Assembly (NCBI GenBank): GCA_013214025.1
Contig: JABSRN010000015.1
Coordinates: 38,189-102,188, forward strand
Length of the DNA stretch: 64,000 nt
From: Polyangiaceae bacterium
Lineage (GTDB): Bacteria > Myxococcota_A > Polyangia > Polyangiales > Polyangiaceae
Direction: 5' to 3'
The position numbers and the translations under genes were made by a program. The stretch's first letter is position 1. Every line of letters starts with the position of its first letter. Below, one piece after another: positions 1 to 6,400 of this stretch. The notes under the pieces are model-generated. The model worked only from the letters and a program-made list of their open reading frames with translations, was not told the DNA's origin and searched no databases.

Positions 1-141
1 GACATTTTCTGATTCGCTGCGGAAATCTCCGACCTTCGTCAAGCCAAGCAGATCGATCCAGAGCTCCGAGAGCTTGGACTTATCCGGGTTGCCGACTGCG
101 ATTTGTTGAATTCCGAGTACGCGAAAGGGTCGTTCTGACAT
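1..141 (-). CDS. VOC-superfamily protein (glyoxalase/epimerase fold), N-terminal 47 residues, cut by window edge
   Basis: The frame starts [17 protein letters not shown] and continues [17 protein letters not shown] before the window ends. The hydrophobic first strand (VLGIQQIAV), the helix, and then DLLGL are the usual opening of a vicinal-oxygen-chelate module, the fold of methylmalonyl-CoA epimerase, glyoxalase I and relatives. The metal ligands and the second half lie outside the window, so the reaction cannot be assigned. The meaB gene 4.4 kb away makes a link to methylmalonyl-CoA metabolism possible, but this is inference. The ATG at 139-141 is the natural start. It lies upstream of, and is transcribed away from, the end of the leftward barrel gene (stop at 157), 15 bases apart, so the two could share a transcript. 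Confidence 0.6.
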   Translation of the reverse strand, partial: MSERPFRVLGIQQIAVGNPDKSKLSELWIDLLGLTKVGDFRSESENV

Positions 142-156
142 GCCGCTCCTTTAGCC

Positions 157-1026
157 TCAGGGCGCTCGGACTTGAAGCCCTATCCCGGCTTCCATGGTCA
201 TGTCGATGGCGCGAATCGGCGCGACGCTGAGCCCGACCGAGCCGTACAGGCCTATGCCTTTGGCGAAGTCGAATTGCGGGCCGAAGGCGAGGTGAAAATA
301 CATGTTCTCTTTGTATTCGATGTTCACGTCCTCCTCGTTCCCGCCCCAGCCGCTGTTGGCCAGAGGTGCGGTCCAGTCGGGGTGGGAGCCCCCGCCCTCG
401 GTTTCATAGCCCACCGAGGGTTCGACGAAGAGTTTGAAGCGGGAATCGCTCATCGTGTAGATACGGAGTCCTGCGCCAAACACGCGCAATGCCTGAGTGT
501 TCGTTTCGGATTCCCCATCGAGTCCGAAGCGACCGAAAAGGAACGGCTCAATGCTGTCGAAGGGCGCAAAACTTAGGGCGACGTCCACCATGGCGGGAGC
601 GCCAAATCCGCAGACCTTGGCTTGCTCCTTAGGCTCGTCCTTCCATCGGGATGAACCTGCCTCGCGTTCCGGCACTCGGCAGAACGGAGAGTCGTCGTAT
701 CGGAACGACATGCGATATCCCATGATGAGACTCGCCCGCAGACCGGCCTGCATGCCGTGACCGAAGTGGTCGCCTTCGCCCTTCTCTTTGCCGGTCCCCT
801 CGGCGGGAAGCCACTCGTCGTCGATCGTAGTTTCCTCTACTGGCTCCTCTTTCTCAGTGCCGATACCCACCTGTGATTCGGACAGTTCGGAACTGGCACC
901 GGCTTCGGTGTCGGCGTCGTTCTCCACCTCCGGCTTCGCCGAGACTGAAGTCGACAGGGCGATGGCAGAGGCAATGATCGTTAGACAGCGGGCGGCGTAG
1001 GGAATGGTGCTCACCTGGGCAACCAT
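157..1026 (-). CDS. Secreted outer-membrane beta-barrel-like protein
   Basis: The 289-residue protein has an N-terminal signal peptide: hydrophobic core LTIIASAIALSTSVSA with likely cleavage before KPEVEND. An acidic, low-complexity stretch (about residues 30-90) follows. The remainder has alternating polar/aromatic strands such as GYRMSFRYDD, FLFGRFGLDG and MYFHLAFGPQFDF, ending in a strand like the last strand of small outer-membrane barrels, although the final residue is not Phe. A longer in-frame start exists at 1086, but the ATG at 1026 gives a normal signal peptide. There is one Cys pair in the middle. No specific family was recognised, so porin or adhesin roles are undecided. It follows the aconitase-like gene by 96 bases on the same strand. 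Confidence 0.6.
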   Translation of the reverse strand: MVAQVSTIPYAARCLTIIASAIALSTSVSAKPEVENDADTEAGASSELSESQVGIGTEKEEPVEETTIDDEWLPAEGTGKEKGEGDHFGHGMQAGLRASLIMGYRMSFRYDDSPFCRVPEREAGSSRWKDEPKEQAKVCGFGAPAMVDVALSFAPFDSIEPFLFGRFGLDGESETNTQALRVFGAGLRIYTMSDSRFKLFVEPSVGYETEGGGSHPDWTAPLANSGWGGNEEDVNIEYKENMYFHLAFGPQFDFAKGIGLYGSVGLSVAPIRAIDMTMEAGIGLQVRAP

Positions 1027-1122
1027 ATCGAAACGTCTCACTATGGCAATACGCCCGGGCGGCGTGAAGCGCGCTCGCCAGCCCAAGAATTCCCCCGCAC
1101 CGCCGCCCAGAAGGGGCGGTAG

Positions 1123-2904
1123 TCAGCCTTCTGTGGCCTTCGTGATGGTGGTGCCTGCGACCGTCCAGTCGCGTTCAGCGCCCAAAGCCAGCCAGTTTAG
1201 CTCGTACTTCACGCTGCCAGCGGACACGGCCAGTGTGGGTCCGGTTGGGCTCTTCGGTGATGCAACCGTTAGGCATTTTTGCTTACGGAGCGTCTGAACC
1301 GTGTCTGCGTCGCCAATTAGGACAACGACACCCAGCCCGGAAAATAGCGGCACCATGCTGGTGGGAATGTGCGGGGCGATGACGGCTCGGAGATGGGGGC
1401 TCATGGCAGTGGCTGCGCGTGCGGCCCATCGAACATCATCCAAATTTTCGAGGACCAGTGCCGACGGTTCTTCGGCGGAGTTACGTTCCGAGATGACCTC
1501 AAGAGATAGCTCACTGTCCCAGGGCTGGGGAGCTGGGGGCTTGGGCATCGGAGTCGGCTCCGGGGGAGCGGCATCGCCTTTGCCCTTAGCCTTGCTCTTG
1601 CGGATCACTAGCACGTCGTCCGTTGGCAGCGTCCGCGGGATAGTGACGCGCACGGGCCGCTTGAACGAACGGGGATCGCCGATTTGGCCGTTGGCGACGG
1701 CGTAGGCCAGTGTCTCGGCAGACGCGACAATGTGTCGTTTCTCTTTGGCGAGTCCGGGATTGGGATCGAAGGTGCGAATAGAAGCGCCATCTGCCGGTGG
1801 CGGATACAGATCACCGGCCGTGATCCGGTGATCCGGCTCGATCAGTCGCGCGCCGGCGGCAATCAAGTCGACCAGGGCTCCGGATTGAGCGAGCACTTCG
1901 AGCACTTGCCGAGAGGGAGCGGCGATCAGCAGGTCGAGTCCCGCAGGGACTCGTTTGCTCTTGAGCAACGCGGCGGCCGCGAGCATGTCGCGCAGGGAAG
2001 CCCCGGAGTCTCCTCCGAGAATGACCTGACCCACACGACCGCCCTCTAGTTCGCGCACGGGACGGACACTTCCGTCGACGTCCATGAGCAGGGGATCCAC
2101 AGCGGCGAGATCGATCGTCACCACCTCGTCACAGGGGGCGCCGGGATCCGGCACTAGCGCGCGATGCGCTTTCGAACGACGTTGGTCCCGAAGATACACC
2201 TCGGTCTTGTCGTCGCTCACGAACACGGCGCCCGCCGCGCCCAGCTGAGGGGCAAGGGAGCAAAGCAGGGCTCGTTCGGGGACGGATAGTAAACGTGCAC
2301 TAGGGCCCGCGAATTCGATCACCACCGGAGCGCTGTGCTCGGTGTCGATGGCCCGGGTCACGTCGCCGAGACCTCGGCGGATGAGCTCCAGAGCTACGTC
2401 ACGTACGCATACGAAGGGGCGGATCTTGCCGGACAGCAAGATCTGTACGCTACGTGGCGGGCGTACCATCACGCTGCCGCGGATGAGTGCTTCTGCTAGC
2501 TGCGACGGCGAGGCCACCATGGTGAGCATGCCGGCGCCGCCAACGGACGCCATTCTCGGGTCGTCGGTTAGCGCTAGGCGCGCAGGGGCGGCGAACCGCT
2601 CCAGATGCACGGCGCTGGGGAATCCGATCCCAGGTCTACCGATGAGGATGCCGTGTTCGAGCGCTTCTCGGGACACTTGTTCCGGAGCGTTCATGACCAG
2701 CTCGTCGGGTTCGCCGGTCGTCAGGCAACGGGTGTCGTACGCGATAGCGATCTCGATCGCCGACTTTTTTAGTCCCAATCCAATTGCCTCGGCCAACGTA
2801 CGGTTGGGCTCCTTGGCAAGGATCACCTGATCCACTTTGGTCAGGACCAAATCCGCTTTTAGAAGAGGATCGTCGGCCCGTCCCGCGAGGATCTTTTGGG
2901 GCAT
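1123..2904 (-). CDS. Aconitase-superfamily protein lacking the Fe-S cluster ligands (probable pseudoenzyme)
   Basis: The 593-residue protein opens MPQKILAGRA, like aconitase/isopropylmalate dehydratase large subunits, and keeps GRPGIGFP (about 89-96), an EFAGP...LSVPER...LAPQLGA block (about 198-224) and a swivel-like C-terminal domain with RAVIAPHIPTSMVPLFSGLG. The catalytic signatures are replaced: the TDSHT position reads TDDPRM, the GSCTN loop reads GGDSG (Cys to Asp, about 299), and the GCGPC loop reads DHRIT (Cys to His about 359 and Cys to Thr about 362). All three cysteines that hold the [4Fe-4S] cluster in the family are therefore absent. A Lys/Pro-rich linker (about 440-475) joins the swivel-like part. 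Role unknown. A start at 2937 adds 11 residues, but 2904 matches family N-termini. Confidence 0.7.
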   Translation of the reverse strand: MPQKILAGRADDPLLKADLVLTKVDQVILAKEPNRTLAEAIGLGLKKSAIEIAIAYDTRCLTTGEPDELVMNAPEQVSREALEHGILIGRPGIGFPSAVHLERFAAPARLALTDDPRMASVGGAGMLTMVASPSQLAEALIRGSVMVRPPRSVQILLSGKIRPFVCVRDVALELIRRGLGDVTRAIDTEHSAPVVIEFAGPSARLLSVPERALLCSLAPQLGAAGAVFVSDDKTEVYLRDQRRSKAHRALVPDPGAPCDEVVTIDLAAVDPLLMDVDGSVRPVRELEGGRVGQVILGGDSGASLRDMLAAAALLKSKRVPAGLDLLIAAPSRQVLEVLAQSGALVDLIAAGARLIEPDHRITAGDLYPPPADGASIRTFDPNPGLAKEKRHIVASAETLAYAVANGQIGDPRSFKRPVRVTIPRTLPTDDVLVIRKSKAKGKGDAAPPEPTPMPKPPAPQPWDSELSLEVISERNSAEEPSALVLENLDDVRWAARAATAMSPHLRAVIAPHIPTSMVPLFSGLGVVVLIGDADTVQTLRKQKCLTVASPKSPTGPTLAVSAGSVKYELNWLALGAERDWTVAGTTITKATEG

Positions 2905-3306
2905 TGTGCGGGGTGGATCCCCCGCTCTAGCTCGCATGTCTCGGTAGTTTCTTCGTTTTTGGTGAGTGGCTTTCAGTCAGCTCCGAAAGCGACCGGAAGG
3001 TAGCCGCTCGGCATTGGAAGGGTCAAGGTCGGTCGGCGTTCGGCTTCCCGCTTTTCTTCGGTACATAAGTGTCACGGCATTAGTCACGGCAGAGCATCAG
3101 CTGGCCGGCCAGCAACAAATCGCTGTAATTATCGTTGTTTGCGACGATACCTGGAGGCGCGGTCGCGAAGGCCGCCGGACGGCTTGCCAGAATGGTTACT
3201 TATGTAAGTCCGTGCGGCTGACAGAACGATCCTAGCTACGCACCTCACATTCGGTCGCGGCTGCAGAAACATTCACGGGTCGAGTTAAACCGGTTACTGT
3301 TCCGAT
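2905..3306. promoter_or_regulatory. Divergent intergenic region with palindromes and repeats
   Basis: These 402 bases separate the leftward aconitase-like gene from the rightward roadblock gene and hold no convincing ORF. Visible structure: a perfect 14-bp palindrome GCTGGCCGGCCAGC at 3100-3113, a 9-bp direct repeat GTCACGGCA at 3071 and 3083, an inverted repeat ACTTA-TG-TAAGT at 3198-3209 whose ACTTATGT occurs inverted as ACATAAGT at 3063-3070, and the 8-bp palindrome AACCGGTT at 3288-3295 just before the roadblock start. No clear -35/-10 pair was recognised. The sites look like operators, but no regulator can be named. Confidence 0.4.
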
Positions 3307-3666
3307 ATGTTCAAGGAGGCACTTCAGGGCGTAGTCGACCAGATCGACGGCGGTATGGCCGGCATGCTGATGGATTTCGAAGGCATTCCGTTGGAGATGT
3401 ACGCCCGAGACGAGGACTTCTTCGATGTCGAGGTCGTCGGTGCTGAGGCTAGTGTTCTCGTGAAGGCGATTCAGCGTGCGACCGAAATGCTCGAGGCCGG
3501 CACCACGCAAGAAGTGTCTTTCACCAGCGAGAGCCTTGTGACTCTCATCCGAGTGCTCGATGAAACGTACTTCATCGCCCTGACATTGAGGCCCGACGCC
3601 AACTTCGGCAAGGCGCGGTACCTACTCCGCACGGTGGCACCCAAGGTGCTGGCTGAGCTTGCCTAG
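3307..3666 (+). CDS. Roadblock/LC7-domain protein (MglB-like)
   Basis: At 119 residues, this protein matches a single roadblock/LC7 domain in length and pattern: an amphipathic first helix (FKEALQGVVDQI), the GGMAGMLMDFEGIPLEMY strand-turn-strand, a long central helix (VLVKAIQRATEMLEAG), then strands TQEVSFTSESLVTLIRVLD and YFIALTLRP. In Myxococcota such proteins act as GTPase-activating or scaffold partners of Ras-like MglA GTPases in polarity and motility. No MglA-type GTPase lies in the window, so the partner is unknown. The stop overlaps the TTG start of the following aroQ frame, which suggests coupled translation. Pilus motor genes in the same window fit a motility theme but are 39 kb away. 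Confidence 0.8.
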   Translation: MFKEALQGVVDQIDGGMAGMLMDFEGIPLEMYARDEDFFDVEVVGAEASVLVKAIQRATEMLEAGTTQEVSFTSESLVTLIRVLDETYFIALTLRPDANFGKARYLLRTVAPKVLAELA

Positions 3667-4348
3667 CTCACGAAAACAAACGTCGAAGCCTCGCGCGCGG
3701 AATCCTCGCACCCCAGGGCAGTCGTCGAAGACCCAAGTTACGGCTTCTTCGAAAAGCACCGCTACTTCTCGGGCGGGCGGGCGGGCCAAACGCCCCGCGG
3801 TTAAGAGAGTCGCGCGCGCGAAGAGCCCGTCGGGCGTAAGCCGCGTCTCTGACGCTGCAACAAACAAATCATCCGCCAAACCCCAAGCACGGGTTCCGGC
3901 TCCCCGAGTTTTGGTTCTCAATGGACCTAATCTGGACCGACTGGGTAAGCGGGAGCCTGAAGTTTATGGCGCGACCACGCTGCCTGAAATCAACAAGGCA
4001 CTGATTGCCCGGGGCAAGGAACTCGGCTTGCGAGTGACCTGTCGGCAGTCCAACCACGAAGGCAAGCTGATCGATTGGATCGGTGCAGCGGACGCTGACG
4101 GTTTTTCTGCCATCGCCATCAACCCGGGTGCGCTTACCCACACGTCTTACGCGTTGCACGATGCTGTAAAGGGCGCAGAGATCCCCACCGTCGAAGTTCA
4201 CATTTCGAACCCCGAGTCCCGAGAGGCGTTTCGTCATAAGTCTTGTGTTGCGCCGGCCTGTATCGGAAAAGTCGCGGGTTTCGGCAGCCATTCCTACCAA
4301 CTGGCGCTGAGCGCGCTGGCCCACCTGCTGTCTGCTCCTGTTAGCTGA
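3659..4348 (+). CDS. aroQ: 3-dehydroquinate dehydratase, type II, with an 80-residue basic N-terminal extension
   Basis: It converts 3-dehydroquinate to 3-dehydroshikimate in the shikimate pathway. The core begins at RVLVLNGPNLDRLGKREP (about 83-100) and keeps the catalytic Tyr in EVYG (Tyr103), Arg98, NPGALTHTS (Asn155, His161) and the catalytic His in EVHISNP (His181). Type II enzymes are normally about 145 residues. Here about 80 residues rich in Lys, Arg, Ser, Pro and Ala precede the core with no internal Met, so the only obvious starts are the TTG at 3659 or other non-ATG codons closer to the core. The TTG overlaps the end of the roadblock gene by 8 bases. The extension may be disordered or partly untranslated; the enzyme call itself is firm. 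Confidence 0.9.
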   Translation: MPSSRKQTSKPRARNPRTPGQSSKTQVTASSKSTATSRAGGRAKRPAVKRVARAKSPSGVSRVSDAATNKSSAKPQARVPAPRVLVLNGPNLDRLGKREPEVYGATTLPEINKALIARGKELGLRVTCRQSNHEGKLIDWIGAADADGFSAIAINPGALTHTSYALHDAVKGAEIPTVEVHISNPESREAFRHKSCVAPACIGKVAGFGSHSYQLALSALAHLLSAPVS

Positions 4349-4373
4349 AGGCGACGGGGGGGCTCCGCTGTGG

Positions 4374-4429
4374 TTCGACGCGGTCTCCACGCGGGCTTAT
4401 GGCTTCGACGCAGCCCCATGTTTCGACGC
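4374..4429. repeat. Three short TTCGACGC direct repeats
   Basis: TTCGACGC occurs at 4374-4381, 4404-4411 and 4422-4429 in the 168-base gap between aroQ and meaB. The spacing (30 and 18) is irregular. The repeats could be binding sites or chance at this base composition. Confidence 0.35.
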
Positions 4430-4516
4430 GGCTAAGAGTCTGATGACGCACGGCGCATAGGCCTGGGCTGCGCTTTGACGTGGAAATTCGGCGCAGTGCG
4501 AGTCAGGCTGTAGGTT

Positions 4517-5515
4517 GTGCGTTCTCTCGTTGCCAAGCTAGCCAGTGGAGATGTCGCCGCCGCCGCCCGGGCTTGCAGAATGGTCGACGATCGCAGATCG
4601 GGCGTGACCGAGTTGTTGGCAGAGCTCTATCGTAGGGGCAGTCAGGCCTGGATTTTGGGCATCACCGGTACCCCCGGTGCGGGCAAGAGCTCCCTCACGA
4701 ATCAGATGATCTGTCAGTTTCGATCGGAGTCACTACGGGTGGGCGTCGTGGCAGTGGATCCCAGTAGCCCGTTTAGCGGTGGAGCGATTCTGGGGGATCG
4801 CATCCGTATGCAAGAGCACTTCGAAGATCCGGAGGTGTTCATCCGATCGGTAGCGACCCGTGGCGCCCAAGGAGGCTTGTCTCGGACTGCGTTGGATATC
4901 GCTTTGGTGCTCGGCGTGTGGGGGGCAGAGGTCGTCGTGCTGGAGACGGTCGGTGTCGGTCAGGACGAGCTGGACGTGACCCGGACAGCTGACACCGCGG
5001 TTGTGGTGGTGCCCCCGGGCATGGGTGACGAAGTTCAGGCGACCAAGGCAGGGCTTTTGGAATGCGCAGATGTCTTCGCGCTCAACAAGTCGGACTTGCC
5101 GGGGGCGGCACAAACTCGAAGTCAGATCGAGATGATGATGTCCTTGGGCGCGGCGCTCAGCCCGACGCTGGCGGGGGCATCAGCATCGGGGGGCAGTCCG
5201 GAAGCCTCCGATGAGCCGTGGGAGGTGCCGATTTGCTCGTGTGTTGCCACGACAGGGGAGGGAGTCGGCGACCTGTTGAAGAAACTCCGCGAGCATCGCC
5301 AGTGGACCGAACATTCGAGCTTGGGCCAATCGACAGCGACCGCACGGCAGCATGCGGGGTGGCGAAATCGGCTGCGCCAGGAACTCATGCACGAGTTTGA
5401 GCGAGAGCACTCGGAGCTAGCGGAGAAGATAGCCAGCCGAATCACTGACGGGGATTTAGATCCGGAGGAGGGTTTCGAGCAAATCCGAGAGATAGTCAGG
5501 CGGCGATCGCGTTGA
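4517..5515 (+). CDS. meaB: Methylmalonyl-CoA mutase-associated GTPase, MeaB/ArgK family
   Basis: The 332-residue size is normal for MeaB, a G3E-type GTPase that loads and protects adenosylcobalamin on methylmalonyl-CoA mutase. Motifs: Walker A GTPGAGKSS (51-59), VAVDPSSPFSGGAILGDRIRM (the family switch region), an RSVATRGAQGGLS block, the ETVGVGQDE G3 segment, and NKSD for guanine specificity. A Gly/Ser/Ala-rich insert sits at about 215-230 after MMMSLG. The start is GTG at 4517. The mutase itself is not in the window. The partial VOC protein and HMG-CoA lyase elsewhere in the window fit acyl-CoA degradation through propionyl-CoA, but they are not in one operon. It converges on nth with 52 bases between stops. 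Confidence 0.92.
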   Translation: MRSLVAKLASGDVAAAARACRMVDDRRSGVTELLAELYRRGSQAWILGITGTPGAGKSSLTNQMICQFRSESLRVGVVAVDPSSPFSGGAILGDRIRMQEHFEDPEVFIRSVATRGAQGGLSRTALDIALVLGVWGAEVVVLETVGVGQDELDVTRTADTAVVVVPPGMGDEVQATKAGLLECADVFALNKSDLPGAAQTRSQIEMMMSLGAALSPTLAGASASGGSPEASDEPWEVPICSCVATTGEGVGDLLKKLREHRQWTEHSSLGQSTATARQHAGWRNRLRQELMHEFEREHSELAEKIASRITDGDLDPEEGFEQIREIVRRRSR

Positions 5516-5567
5516 GGCTGACCCTCGTCGGAAACACCGCCCTGTGAGCATCGCTAGGTGGCTGGCG

Positions 5568-6398
5568 TCAAGAACTGCTGCCGGACGCCTTCTTGGCCCG
5601 CATCCGTTTGGGGGACGGCTTCTTGGCGACGGCCTTCTTGGACTTGGCGACGGCCTTCTTGGACTTGGCGGCGCTCTTCTTGCTGGCTGCCTTTTTTGAG
5701 GGCGCATTCGCATCGCTGGTGCGCCCGGGTTTGGGTGGTTTTCGCCCCACATTTTCTGCCTTGAACGCAGACGGGCACGCCTCGCTCACGGTGCAGGCAG
5801 CGCAGGCTGGTTTTCGGGCGGTGCACACCCGTCGCCCATGAAAAATCAACGTATGGGACACCATGGCCCAGTCTTCCCGAGGAAAGGTGCCGGCGAGGTC
5901 CACCTCGATTTTTTCAGGCGTCGTGTTCTTCGTCCAGCCCAGTCGTTGGCCGATGCGTTGCACGTGAGTGTCGACCACGACGCCCTCCGGCTTGTTCCAA
6001 GCGACGCCGAGCACGACATTGGCCGTTTTTCGTCCCACCCCCGGCAGGGCCACCAGCTCTTCGAGAGTTTCCGGAACGCTTCCGCCGTGACCGGCCATGA
6101 GCAGCTGAGACAATCGGACGATGTTTTTTGCCTTCTGCCGAAACATGCCGATGCTGGAGATGGTCGACTCCACGTCGTCCCGGGAGGCCGACGCGAGATG
6201 TTTCGGAGCTGGCCAGCGCTCGAACAGCGCAGGCGTTGCCTTGTTGACGTTTACGTCGGTGGTTTGGGCGCTCATCACCGTGGCGACGAGCAGCTGGAAC
6301 ACACTTTCGTGATCTAGCTCGCAATGGGCATCTGGGTGCGCTTTTCGCAGGCACGCGTAGGTTTCGGTTGCCTGACGGAGAGCTTTGGAGCGCGCCAC
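5568..6398 (-). CDS. nth: Endonuclease III (DNA glycosylase/AP lyase) with a Lys/Ala-rich C-terminal tail
   Basis: It excises oxidised pyrimidines and nicks at AP sites. The helix-hairpin-helix reads LPGVGRKTANVVLG with the catalytic Lys at 124, followed by VVVDTHVQR with the catalytic Asp at 143. The [4Fe-4S] cysteines are C192, C199, C202 and C208 in the C-x6-C-x2-C-x5-C pattern. The core ends near residue 215, the usual family length. About 60 further residues form a basic tail with tandem KSKKAVA units and end in KKASGSSS, resembling histone H1-like tails. The ATG lies 2 bases after the gyrA stop, so nth is probably co-transcribed and translationally coupled with gyrA. Confidence 0.93.
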   Translation of the reverse strand: MARSKALRQATETYACLRKAHPDAHCELDHESVFQLLVATVMSAQTTDVNVNKATPALFERWPAPKHLASASRDDVESTISSIGMFRQKAKNIVRLSQLLMAGHGGSVPETLEELVALPGVGRKTANVVLGVAWNKPEGVVVDTHVQRIGQRLGWTKNTTPEKIEVDLAGTFPREDWAMVSHTLIFHGRRVCTARKPACAACTVSEACPSAFKAENVGRKPPKPGRTSDANAPSKKAASKKSAAKSKKAVAKSKKAVAKKPSPKRMRAKKASGSSS

Positions 6399-6400
6399 CC

